NCBI RefSeq assembly: GCF_000340215.1
Contig: NW_006921533.1
Span: 7,747,798 to 7,811,797, forward strand
Reading direction: 5' to 3'
From: Pseudocercospora fijiensis CIRAD86
Lineage: Eukaryota > Ascomycota > Dothideomycetes > Mycosphaerellales > Mycosphaerellaceae
DNA: 64,000 nucleotides
A program made the translations under genes and the position numbers. Under the pieces are notes generated by a model that was not told the origin of the DNA, made no database searches, and worked only from the letters and a program-made list of their open reading frames with translations. Shown here one piece after another: positions 54,342 to 64,000 of this stretch; the first letter of the stretch is position 1; each line of letters starts with the position of its first letter.

Positions 54342-55051
54342 TTACAAAATCAGACCAGCTGCCAACATGCCGAGACCCACAACACTGCCCATCGCCGTAG
54401 CCATCGCAGCACCTGCGCTCGAGGTAGCAGAAGCAGAAGCCTTAGTTGCCGAGGCAGAAGCAGAGGCAGAAGCAGAAGCGTTTGGTGAGCTCGAAGATGC
54501 GGAGCTGTGGGTGGACGCTGATGTCCATGTAGCAGTGAAGCCGGTGGCATTTGTGCAAGAGGAACCAGCGGTGGCGTTGCTTCCAGTCACGAATTTGACA
54601 GGAGCGCACTGTACAGCATCATGAGCAAAATGCGTCACAAGTATGCTGAGATTCTTACCTGATAGAGAGTGCCATCCACAGACGAGTCGATGACCTGAAT
54701 GATACCTCCCTTACCAGCGAAGGACGCAGGAGCTCGAAGATCCGTCAAGCAGAACTTGCCAATGCCAGTGCTGTTCACGACTGGCACAATCTCGGTGAAG
54801 TTGTATGGCTCCTTGGTGTCGGTGGTGGCGAGGAAGGACCAGGAGCCGGCGGGATGCGAGCTGAAGATGGAAACTGCGAACCGGTCGACCTGAACTTGGG
54901 GGGCGGTGTCGTTCACGACGACAGTGGCGCCGCCGCACGGTGCTGTTGGCTCGTCGTCGTCGATGAAGCCTGCGGTTGGTGGCCAGTCGAGGGTGAAGTG
55001 AGCGGATGCCAGGCTGGCAGCGATGAGAGCGGTGCAGAATGAGCGGAGCAT
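54342..55051 (-). CDS. BIM1/X325-family copper-binding, predicted GPI-anchored protein
   Basis: Two exons, 55051-54659 and 54608-54342, with a 50-bp intron (CAG^GTAAGA ... TACAG^TGC), give 219 residues. The start MLRSFCTALIAASLASA is a signal peptide whose cleavage would expose His 18 (HFTLDWPP), as needed for a copper-binding histidine brace. EPTAPCGG, the family hallmark, follows, and His 66 (SSHPAG) could be a second ligand. The splice joins GTLYQ to CAPVKF, restoring the conserved C-terminal Cys. N-glycosylation sites (NDT, NFT, NST) fit secretion. The tail is a Ser/Ala-rich spacer ending in a hydrophobic GPI signal. Relatives are lytic-polysaccharide-monooxygenase-like proteins; Cryptococcus Bim1 helps copper uptake. 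It is divergent from a metalloreductase gene. Confidence 0.85.
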
Positions 55052-55362
55052 TGTCGCGAGTATTTGTGGGAATGGTGCTAGGAGAAGCGATGTGTATGAA
55101 GAAGTGAAGTGCGATGCAGAAGAGAAACACAGTTGGAGGCCCCCGATGGGTCTATTGATCAGGGCAGAACCTACATATCTTGCTAAATAAAGCAAATCCC
55201 ACGTGCGGTCTCGCCACGGATGCTGTCCGACGGCAAGGGCGGATAGGGAAGTCACGGTAATAGCACACGTCCTGCCACAGTGATTGGGTGTCCACGTCTC
55301 AGGATCTGGCAGCATTCCAGGTCTGGCCTGTTCATGCATGCAGTTGGACTAGCGTCATTTTA

Positions 55363-55401
55363 CTTGCTCAATGCCGGCGGCGCCAAGAGCATATTTGCTC
55401 A
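55363..55401. promoter_or_regulatory. Two copper-response-type elements (CTTGCTCA and TTTGCTCA)
   Basis: TTTGCTCA at 55394-55401 is an exact match to the element bound by Mac1-type copper-sensing factors when copper is scarce (TTTGCTCA/TTTGCGCA). A 7-of-8 match, CTTGCTCA, lies 31 bases away at 55363-55370 in the same orientation. Mac1-regulated promoters usually need two sites. Binding here is inference. Confidence 0.5.
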
Positions 55402-55863
55402 CTTCATCCCGCACCCCGCACCCCGATCCTCGAACACCATCCACCACGACTTGTTGCCGACGCTGACGTGGGACTGGCAGGGGAAATAAATCACCGCCGA
55501 GTCGACAGAGAGAAGATCACCGGTGCATTGCAAACAACATCTGGGCTCGGGGAGGCGAAGTTGACTCTGAGATTGGGGTTCATGGGAAGGCCTGTCAACC
55601 AACAGGGCACATCTTGCCAGGCCAGCAGCGACGTGACGACGGCGAACGAGGGCATCTTGACTGAACAAACTTCCGATTCAACTTCCGAACGCCGAACATC
55701 GACTTCATCTCTTTCCCAAGCGAATCCGAACACGGCTGGGCGAACAGCTGTTGAAGAAGGTATCAGCCTGGACTGCAGCAGCTAGACGCCCTTGACCGCA
55801 TCGCATGTTGCCGTCCTGACCGCAGCGACTCACGTGGCAGAGGCCTCTGGCCCGCGTCGTTGC

Positions 55864-55871
55864 AGTGCTCA
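55864..55871. promoter_or_regulatory. Third copper-response-like octamer (AGTGCTCA)
   Basis: AGTGCTCA, 43 bases before the reductase start, matches 7 of 8 bases of the TGTGCTCA variant used by Aspergillus Mac1-type factors. Weak on its own. Confidence 0.25.
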
Positions 55872-55913
55872 TCTCCAAAGACAACGCAAGGACTGTCTTC
55901 TTCGCCGCTCAAG

Positions 55914-57779
55914 ATGGACATGAGCGGCATGGACCACGACATGAGCGGCATGACAATGAGCGGCGGCATCTTCACGCCCGCCGACGAGTCCTATGCTTAT
56001 GGCTTCTGGTACGGCATAGCCGGATGCGTCGGACTCCTCACAGTCATCAGAGCCGCCTCAATACTACAGATCAGACAGCGACTAAAAGCGCATCAACGCA
56101 CTCCACGAAGCATCCCCTCACGACCAACCGGCTGCATCGCCCAAGCCTACGCAACAGCACAAGCAACGACCCGAGAAATGCTGTACCCACAACCCTACTA
56201 CTTCACCGGTCGAATCACGAAATACTTCACTCCCTTACCTGTAGGCCGATGGCTCCTTCTAGCCTTCTACTGGATCATAATCCTATCCTTCCTGTGGACC
56301 GGGACCATTCTGAAATCTAAAGATCCCATGTACGCATACAAATGGGAAAAAGTCGGATTCCGAGCCGCTTGGGTTACTGTCACCCAAATACCTCTAATCT
56401 ACTTGCTGTCGTGCAAGTTCAACCCCATCAGTATCTTGACGGGTATCTCGTACGAACGTTTCAACTGGGTACACCGTTGGGCGGCGCGGACCGTGTTCCT
56501 GACCGCGATTGTGCACTGGTCTTTCTTCTATACCGAATGGTCCTTGGCAGACATTGTCAAAATGGAGATCGAGATGATGCCGATGGTTAAATATGGGTTC
56601 GGGGCTTGGGGGGTTGTTACCTGGACGGTGATTTCTGGGTTCGGACTTTTCAGGAATTTGAACTATGAGCTGTTTGTGATACAGCATATTGCGGCTGCGG
56701 GTGTTCTGCTGTGGCTGCTTTTTGTGCATGTGCCATCGTATGCGAGGTACAACATCTGGTTGTCAATCGCATTTGTGGCGTTCGATTGGGGTATGCGAAT
56801 TATCTGGGGTGTGCTGAGGAATTTTCACTTGTTGGGCGGGAAGAGCCCATTCGAGGCGGGATACACGACACATCTTGAGACGCTACCAGGTGATGTGGTA
56901 CGACTGACGATCGAAAATGCCGACTTTAAGTGGCAGGCGGGACAGCATGCATATGTCATGATGCCTGGCTTGCGACCTTTCGAACTTCATCCTTTCACCA
57001 TCGCCAATGCTCCAAGAAGTGGTCGCGACCAAAATGAAAGAAAGCTGAGCATGCTCATACAAGCTCGCTCTGGCTTCTCAAAAAGCTTGCACAAGGCTGC
57101 CCAGAAGACTCCCGGCAGTCACTGGCGCTATCGAACATTTCTAAGCGGACCTTGGGGCTCGCCACCAGATCTCTCGCATCATGAAACTGTAGTCTTGATC
57201 GCCTGCTCCTCAGGCGCATCCTTCATCGTCCCGCTTCTGCAGGATCTTGTGAGAAAACAAGGCTGCGTCCGAAACATTTCCTTGCACTGGATGATCAAGG
57301 CCGAGGAGCATTACCAGTGGTTTGCCGAAGAGCTTCGAGCACTTATCGAGCAATCGCAGGGCCTCGCTCTCAATTTGCAGATCTGTGTGCATGTCACCAG
57401 ATCCCAGCCGCTAGGACCTCCCGACGCGGCCGAGGAGGTCAGGACGAATTCCATCTCCGTATCACCTGGCTCCTCGGCATCGAGCAGCACGGGTGCGAGT
57501 GCGCATTCGATCGAGAACGACAAAACTCCGCTCCACCTCGCAAAAGGGAGACAATCCTCTGCGCTGGTCATGAAGCATGGCGGCAGGCCAACCTTGGATT
57601 CGATGATCCGAGCACCAGTAGAACAGGCTCTCGGCGAGACTGCCGTGATCGTTTGCGGTGGTTTGGCCATCACTGCCCAGACTCGTACATATGTTGCCAA
57701 GCTTTCCGATGAGCGTGCTGTACATAAAGGTACTGGGGCTCAAGGCATATTTCTTTTTACCGAGACATATGGGTGGTAG
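55914..57779 (+). CDS. FRE-type metalloreductase with a copper-transporter-like Met/His-rich N-terminus
   Basis: Single exon, 621 residues from the ATG at 55914; an in-frame ATG at 55860 would add 18 residues. The start MDMSGMDHDMSGMTMSGG is a Mets motif like those on Ctr copper transporters, unusual on a reductase. About seven membrane segments follow, with the two bis-heme pairs at H187/H201 (HRWAARTVFLTAIVH) and H258/H272 (HIAAAGVLLWLLFVH). The FAD site is HPFTIANAP (from 359). The NADPH part has LSGPWGSP, IACSSGASFIVPLL and CGGLAITAQ. It moves electrons from cytosolic NADPH across the plasma membrane to reduce Fe(III) or Cu(II). The Mets motif, the divergent BIM1-like gene and the copper-type promoter site all favour copper; iron cannot be excluded. 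Confidence 0.92.
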   Translation: MDMSGMDHDMSGMTMSGGIFTPADESYAYGFWYGIAGCVGLLTVIRAASILQIRQRLKAHQRTPRSIPSRPTGCIAQAYATAQATTREMLYPQPYYFTGRITKYFTPLPVGRWLLLAFYWIIILSFLWTGTILKSKDPMYAYKWEKVGFRAAWVTVTQIPLIYLLSCKFNPISILTGISYERFNWVHRWAARTVFLTAIVHWSFFYTEWSLADIVKMEIEMMPMVKYGFGAWGVVTWTVISGFGLFRNLNYELFVIQHIAAAGVLLWLLFVHVPSYARYNIWLSIAFVAFDWGMRIIWGVLRNFHLLGGKSPFEAGYTTHLETLPGDVVRLTIENADFKWQAGQHAYVMMPGLRPFELHPFTIANAPRSGRDQNERKLSMLIQARSGFSKSLHKAAQKTPGSHWRYRTFLSGPWGSPPDLSHHETVVLIACSSGASFIVPLLQDLVRKQGCVRNISLHWMIKAEEHYQWFAEELRALIEQSQGLALNLQICVHVTRSQPLGPPDAAEEVRTNSISVSPGSSASSSTGASAHSIENDKTPLHLAKGRQSSALVMKHGGRPTLDSMIRAPVEQALGETAVIVCGGLAITAQTRTYVAKLSDERAVHKGTGAQGIFLFTETYGW

Positions 57780-58041
57780 ATGTCTTGTGTATGATTTTGC
57801 ATCGCATAGCATAGTATAGCATAGCATAATGATTTACGATATGTATTAAATCCGCTCGGCTTATAGCCTCGGCTTATAGCTAAGTTTACGATAATATTAG
57901 GCGAAATCTCTATAGTCTAAGATCGAGCTCTTTCTAATAAAAGGTCGTTTTTATCGTAGAGCCTAGCTAGTAGCTACTTCCCTAAGCCCTAGCTAGCTAT
58001 TAATTCCTAAGTAATACTAAAGAAATAAGTCTATATACTAC
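57780..58041. other. Reductase 3' flank passing into a RIP-degraded island
   Basis: A GCATA pentamer repeat lies at about 57803-57828. RIP-type sequence starts at about 57850. The 190 bases before the LTR hold nothing identified. Confidence 0.5.
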
Positions 58042-58230
58042 TATTAGAGGTTACACGTAATTAGTATATAACTAGACTAAGTAAAGCTAGGGTCCTAATA
58101 CCTTAGGTAGGGCTTAGTGCTTAGCGTTAGGCTAACTAGCCTACCTTCCTCCCTCTCCTCTTAGATCTCTATCGAATGCTATACTAATGTACTACTACCC
58201 TATCTACCTACTAATATAACCCTTCTTATA
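58042..58230 (+). repeat. 5' LTR of chromovirus copy 2
   Basis: Matches the copy 1 LTR from TTAGAG to CTTCTTATA with many C-to-T and G-to-A changes and a small deletion near the start. Confidence 0.8.
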
Positions 58231-60124
58231 TAGTATTTAATCTACCCTTTAAGGATAGTAGCTAGATAGTCCTTATTTCAAGCTTTTAGCGGTATAGCCC
58301 CGAAAACCGTTAATCTAACTATATTACGCCCGAAGAACGGGACCTATACGTACTATTCTATTAAAACAACCGTACTAATTATTAAGCAAGGCCTTCTATA
58401 TAGCCTATTATACCGAGTTAATCGTACTAGACCGATATCTACTAATTCCGCTATATCTGTACTATAAGAGGCTATAATACATTATTAGTATTACCCCTTA
58501 TAATAGCCGGCTTATTACGAAGTAACAATAACCGCGGCGCCGCTAGTAGCACTAGCAATAACAATACTAGTAGTATAGAGCCTATTAATAAAGAGCCTAT
58601 AATTCTAGGTAATAATCTAGAATTGCCTATTAACGACATTCTTAACAACATTATTAATCGACGATATAGCTAACTAGCCTTTAGGCCCTAACTAGTAGGG
58701 AGACTTTAAGAAGCTACTTAAAATAGGCTTACTGCCCTACGTTAAGAATAATAGCTAAAGGATAACCTCCTCGAGCTCTGTCGCCTTTAGGAAGCTCTAA
58801 TAACTACTACTAAACTAATAGTAGGACCTTCCTTACTATTAGTATAGAAGAAGGATGCTAAGCTTAAGGACTATACTGTGTTTAATAGCTCTAGTCGAAA
58901 GCAATATAACGACTATATTCGTAACTATAAGCTTAATTAGCGAAACGTACTAAGGGCTCTACTAGACGACTATTCGTTAGTCGTCTATACTATATAGTAT
59001 ATTAATAGAGACCTAAAGCGTACCTAGGATAACTATTTCGACTCCCTTAATAACTAGACTGCTATTTAGTAGCATACCTATAAGACTATTATACTAGACA
59101 CTCTTAGAAACCCTATACTAAGGCAATAACATGCTTAGGACTAGTACCTCCGAGCTAAACAAAAGACTAATTAATCGGCTCGCTTATTTAAAGCCTATTT
59201 AAAGACCCTCGAAGACGACCTTCCGGCTAAGACTAATTCTCTATAGATCTCCGAGATACGCCTAAAGCTTAGATAGGAGCTTATCCTCAAATTAGACCGC
59301 CGCTATATATTCGAACAGGCTAATCTAATACGCATTTAATTTATAGTCGAAGTAGAAATAGCTAAACGAGCTGTCTAGCTTTAGTAACGACTAGAATCTA
59401 AGATACGGCTAGCCGCTAACAACCGTAGCCGTAGTAGAAACTAAGGAAGTACTCCCTAAACGAATACTACTAATAATAGAAATAGCAACGACTACTAACG
59501 TAGAAGAGGCCGTAGCCGGCGACTATATAAAGGAGGCTGCGATAGAGGCCGTAGAAGGGGCTCGTATCCCTATAGTACTAATCGCTTAACTAATAATAGT
59601 AGCAATAGCAGCTATAGCAATTACCTAACCGGATTGAAGTGCTTTAACTGTAATAGCACTAGCTATTTACTAGGCTAATGCGATAAACCTAAGGACTAGG
59701 CCCGAATCGACCGTGCTACCGCTAAATACCGAAAGCACCTTTTAGCTACTAACGCTACCCCTATTAGTCCTTCTAATTAGTCGAAAAAAGATTAGGCGTC
59801 GCACTAACTGTTAGCCTCGTACGGCGTAAGACTATCGACATTATACTAGCTATTATACGTACCTGTCTTATATAGGATATATACAGAACTAACTATAAAA
59901 CTAAGGTTACACTAGATCTAGGAAATTCAGTTAGCGCCCTTATTAGCTATCGCCTAGCTAAGTAATTAGACCTTCGACAATTAAATAGAGCTAACCTGCT
60001 AACCCTTGCTTAGTTTAATAACGCTCGGCACTTAACCTATAGGGCCTACTATGTTCCTATAGTTCTAAAGGACGACCTCGGAAATAAACGCCTACTAGAC
60101 TTTACTACCTACGTTAGTTAGAAT

Positions 60125-60224
60125 NNNNNNNNNNNNNNNNNNNNNNNNNNNNNNNNNNNNNNNNNNNNNNNNNNNNNNNNNNNNNNNNNNNNNNNNNNNN
60201 NNNNNNNNNNNNNNNNNNNNNNNN
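60125..60224. other. Assembly gap of 100 N
   Basis: Exactly 100 N within the pol region of copy 2, at the junction of protease and reverse transcriptase when aligned with copy 1 (about 15085-15190). The round number suggests a placeholder, so true length is unknown. Confidence 0.98.
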
Positions 60225-62190
60225 ATCGCTAGAAGGAGGATATTAAGTATATTAACGTTAGCGAGTGCCCTAACGATATTAGGGTCCTATTTATTAGTAA
60301 CCTAACTCTAGCTAATCCGACTGCCGACCTGCTTAGTAGTAATAACGACGAACCTGTGCCCCCTAATAGTATAGACCCTAATTAGCTTGCTCGTATACTA
60401 TAGCCTGTTCGAGAGACTTATATTAATATATTCAAATACTACCTAGTATCGGCATTGCCTATATTTAAAGAGACGGACTATAAGATCGATATTATATAGG
60501 GCAAGGAGGTTCCTTTTAGGCCCCTCTATAACCTTAGTAAATGAGAGCTTACTATATTACGTAAGTATCTAGATAAGAACCTAGCTAATAGTCGAATTTA
60601 GTATAGTGATAGCCCTGCTAGTGCACCTATCCTATTCGTACTAAAGAAGGATAGTAGCCTATACCTCTATATCGATTATCGTAGGCTTAATACTATTACT
60701 ATTAAGGACCGCTGTCTACTTCCGCTTATTAATAAGACCCTCGACCGCCTATCTAGCGCCTGTTTCTATACTATACTAGATATTAAAGACGCCTATTACC
60801 GCATTCGTATTCGCAAGGGCGATAAATAGAAAACAGCCTTCTATACTCGCTATAGCTATTTCGAGTACTTAGTTATGCTATTTAGCCTAGCTAATGCCCC
60901 TACTACATTTTAGTCCTATATTAATCGGGCCCTATTAGGCCTATTAGACTATCTCTGTATAGTTTACCTAGATAACATCCTAGTTTACACCTATTTACCT
61001 AATATTACAAAACACTAGGCCGTAGTACGTAAGGTCCTCGACCGCCTACGAGCCTATAGACTATATTGCAAGCCTTCTAAATACACCTTCGCTACTAAGG
61101 AGGTAGCTTTCCTCGGCTTTATTGTATTAACTAATAGTATTAAGGCTAATCCTAATCGGATTAAAACTATTACTAAATAGCCTATTCCTACGTTAATTAA
61201 GGAACTGTAGTCGTTCCTTAGCTTCGCTAATTCCTATTATCGCTTTATTAAGGGCTATTTACGGCATATAATGCCCCTAACTAAGCTTACTAAAACTAAG
61301 GCCAATCTATCTAGAGAGCCCAAATAGACTAATAAAGCATAAGCCGCTTTTAACGGTTTAAAAAAGCGCTTTACTAAAGTCCCCCTATTATACTATTTCG
61401 TACTAAGTAGGCAGATCCGTATTAAGACTAACGCTTTACAGTTCGCTATATTAGCTATTATATTACAATAGGCTAATAACAATTACTAGCACCCGATTAC
61501 CTTCTTTTTAAGGAAGATAATTAATACTAAGCGTCGCTACGAGACCTACGAATAAGAATTACTAGCTATTATCGAGGCCTTTAAGTATTAGAGGCACTAC
61601 CTCGATAGGGCCTAATATACGATATAGGTCTATATAGACTATAACAACCTCCGTAGTATTACTAAGGTTACTAGGGTTATAGGTCGATAGGCTAGATAGG
61701 CCGTCTACCTCGCCGGGTTCGATTTTAATATATTATACTAGCTAGGCGTAAGCAACTCTACCGATAGCCTATCGAGGCGGCCTAATTACGATAGCGAGAC
61801 TTGGCAATCTGTTAATTTATTGTTTCTAACCCTATAGTATAAGATTGCTATAGCCCGTATTATTAATAAGCAAGCGTAGGATAAGCGGACCTCCGGACCC
61901 CGCGGCGGCAATAAATACTATAGCGGAGTTATTGTTCTTCTAGTATGCGTTAGAAAGGACGTAGATCGCTCGAGCTACGACAACTCGATTAAAGACATTA
62001 CCATCTATAGTAATAGCCTATATAGCGACAGTACTACAGAAGAGGTTATAGTAGTTCCGGCTACTAGTGCTATTAGATGCATATAATACGTACCTCGTTC
62101 GATAGCAAGGGTACTATTAAATAACCTTACGAATAGGGATAGTTAATCGTTTATAGATAAGCTATTACGGGCTTAGTAGAGGGACGCCTT

Positions 62191-62387
62191 TATTAGGGCT
62201 AAAGAGGCTATACGTAATTAGTATATAACTAGGCCGAGTAAAGCTAGGGTCTTAATGCCTTAGGTAGGGCTTAGCGCTTAGCGTTAGGCTAACTCTCCTA
62301 CCTTCCTCCCTCTCCTACTAGATCCTTATCGAATACTACCTATACCTACTACTACCCTATCTACCTACTAATATAACCCTTCTTATA
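62191..62387 (+). repeat. 5' LTR of chromovirus copy 3
   Basis: 197 bp from TATTAGGGCTAAAGAGG to TTCTTATA, same structure as the LTRs of copy 1. Confidence 0.85.
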
Positions 62388-64000
62388 TAGTATTCGATCT
62401 ACCCTTTAAGGGCAGTAGCTAGATAGTCCTTATTTCAAGCTTTTAGTAGTATAGCTACGAAAACTATCGATTTAACTATATTACGCCCGAAGAACGGGAC
62501 CTATACGTACTATTCTATCGAAACAACCGTACTAATTATTAAGCAAGGCCTTCTATACGGCCTATTACACTAAATCAATCGCACTAAGCCGATACCTACT
62601 AATTCTACTATATCCGCACTATAGGGGCCTATAATATATTATTAGTATTATCCCTTATTATAATAGCCGGCTTATTACGAAGCAATAACAACAACCGCGG
62701 CGCCGCTAGTAGCGCTAGTAATAACAATACTAGTAGTATAGAGCCTATTAACGAGGAGCCTATAGTTCTAGGTAATAATCTAGAATTGCCTATTAACGAT
62801 ATTCTTAGCAATATTGTCTATCGTCGATATAACTAACTAGCCTTCGGCCCCTAGCTAGTAGCGAGACTTTAAGAAGCTACTTAGAATAGGCTTACTACCT
62901 TGCGTTAAGAACAACAGCTAAAGGATAATCTCCTCGAAATTCGCCGCCTATAGGAAGCCCTAACAACTAATACTAAGCCGATAGCAGGGCCTTCCTTACT
63001 ATCCGTCCTAGTTTAAAAGAAGGATGCTAAGCTTAAGGACTGCACCGTATTCGATAGCTCCAGTCGAAAGCAGTATAACGACTATATTCGTAACTATAAA
63101 CTTAACTAGCGTAACGTACTAAGAGCGCTACTAGACGACTACTCCCTAGTTGTTTATACTATATAGTATATTAATAGCGACCTAAAGCGTACCTAGGATA
63201 ACTATTTTAACTCCCTCTATAACTAAGCCGCTATAAAATAGCAAGACTATAAGACTATTATGCTAGACACCCTTAGAAACCCTATACTAAGGCAACAATA
63301 TGCTTAGGACTAGTACCTCCGAGCTAAACAAAAGACTAATTAATCGGCTCGCTTATTTGAAGCCTATTTAAAGACCCTTAAAGACGATTTGCTAGCTAAG
63401 ACCGACTCTATCTAGATCTCCGAAGTACGGCCTAAATTGAGATAGGAATTAGTCCTTAAATTAGACCGCCGCTATGTGTTTAAATAGGCTAATCTTATAC
63501 GCATTTAATTTATAGTTAAAGTCGAAACTATAGAGCGTATAGTATAGCTTTAATAACGGTTAGAATCTAAGATACGACTAGCCGCTAATAACCGTAGCCG
63601 CGGAGGCAACTAAGGTTCCTACTAAAACAACAATACTAATAATAGGAACAGTAATAACGACCGTAGAAGAGGCCGTAGCTAGCGGCTATATAAAGGAGGC
63701 CGTAATAGGGGCCGTAGAAGGGGCTCGTATCCTTATAACGCTAACCGTTTAACTAACAATAGCAGTAGCTATAGCAACCTCCCGACCGGATTAAAATGCT
63801 TTAATTGTAACAGCACTAGCTATCTACTAGGCTAATACGACAAACCTAGGGATTAGGCCCGAATCGACCGTACTACCGCCGATTACTAAAAGCACCTTTT
63901 AGCAGCTAACGCTACCCCTATAGGCTAACCTTCTAATTAGTCGAAAAAAGATTAGGCGCCGTACTAACTATTAGCCTCGTACGGCGTAAAACCATCGACA
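62191..64000 (+). mobile_element. Ty3/gypsy chromovirus copy 3, 5' part, running out of the window
   Basis: An LTR at 62191-62387 (197 bp) is followed by leader and gag colinear with copies 1 and 2, including the zinc-knuckle region near 63800 and the start of pol at the window end. It carries RIP-type stops. It starts directly after the truncated pol of copy 2, so it is best read as an insertion into copy 2. Confidence 0.8.

Larger units (their letters stand above)
55052..55913. promoter_or_regulatory. Shared divergent promoter of the BIM1-like and metalloreductase genes
   Basis: 862 bases between divergent start codons. No gene supported; small frames here lack motifs. It holds three copper-response-like octamers, described separately. 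Confidence 0.5.
58042..62190 (+). mobile_element. Ty3/gypsy chromovirus copy 2, cut off within pol by copy 3
   Basis: 5' LTR 58042-58230 (189 bp, lacking about 8 bases near its start compared with copy 1), then leader, gag and pol colinear with copy 1 and heavily RIP-mutated. Pol reads through reverse transcriptase (YLYIDYRRLN-like at about 60665) and RNase H, and stops after GGGACGCCTT at 62190. The same sequence in copy 1 (about 17157) continues into the integrase. The leader shows the empty site for the Fot1-like element of copy 1. The assembly gap lies inside. Confidence 0.85.

Overview
The window looks like nuclear DNA of a filamentous ascomycete (Pezizomycotina), most likely a Dothideomycete. 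The genes are small, with 43-140 bp GT-AG introns. Five AT-rich islands carry the mark of repeat-induced point mutation (RIP): CA/TG dinucleotides have largely become TA, so Gln and Trp codons read as TAG/TAA throughout old transposon genes. Genes in the unique stretches show no such damage. The species call is inference from gene content.

Layout. 1-1.07 kb: RIP island cutting into a small Myb-like gene (1.06-1.49 kb, -). 1.7-6.1 kb: elp6 (+), a Git3-type seven-helix receptor (-), and a carO-type microbial rhodopsin (-). 7.43-21.49 kb: a three-level nest of mobile elements: an outer Tc1/mariner-like element with TIRs and a TA duplication, inside it a Ty3/gypsy chromovirus with 196-bp LTRs and a TATAA duplication, and inside that a pogo/Fot1-like element with a TA duplication. 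22.2-29.5 kb: carB (phytoene desaturase, -), carRA (lycopene cyclase/phytoene synthase, -) and carX (retinal-forming carotenoid oxygenase, +). 30.0-31.2 kb: hom2 (aspartate-semialdehyde dehydrogenase), whose catalytic Cys segment is missing. 33.0-33.8 kb: a tubby-like protein. 34.2-49.7 kb: a second large RIP island with relics of an SF2/RecQ-like helicase, a DUF6589-type protein and a hAT transposon. 49.9-57.8 kb: end3 (+), a Spc97/Spc98 gamma-tubulin complex protein (-), and a divergent pair made of a BIM1/X325-like secreted copper protein (-) and a Met/His-rich metalloreductase (+). 57.9-64 kb: two more chromovirus copies, the third apparently inserted in the second, with a 100-N assembly gap.

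How the genes work together. carRA makes phytoene and cyclises lycopene, carB desaturates phytoene, carX cleaves beta-carotene to retinal, and carO uses retinal as its chromophore. This is the known fungal car cluster, here split by 14 kb of nested transposons between carO and carB. The carO, carB and carRA/carX promoters each hold a paired GATCG motif, consistent with White-collar light control. The BIM1-like/metalloreductase pair looks like a copper-acquisition module: its shared promoter holds an exact TTTGCTCA copper-response-type site, and the reductase starts with a copper-transporter-like Met motif.

Exon boundaries were derived by hand from splice signals, reading frame and family motifs. 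No database search was possible.
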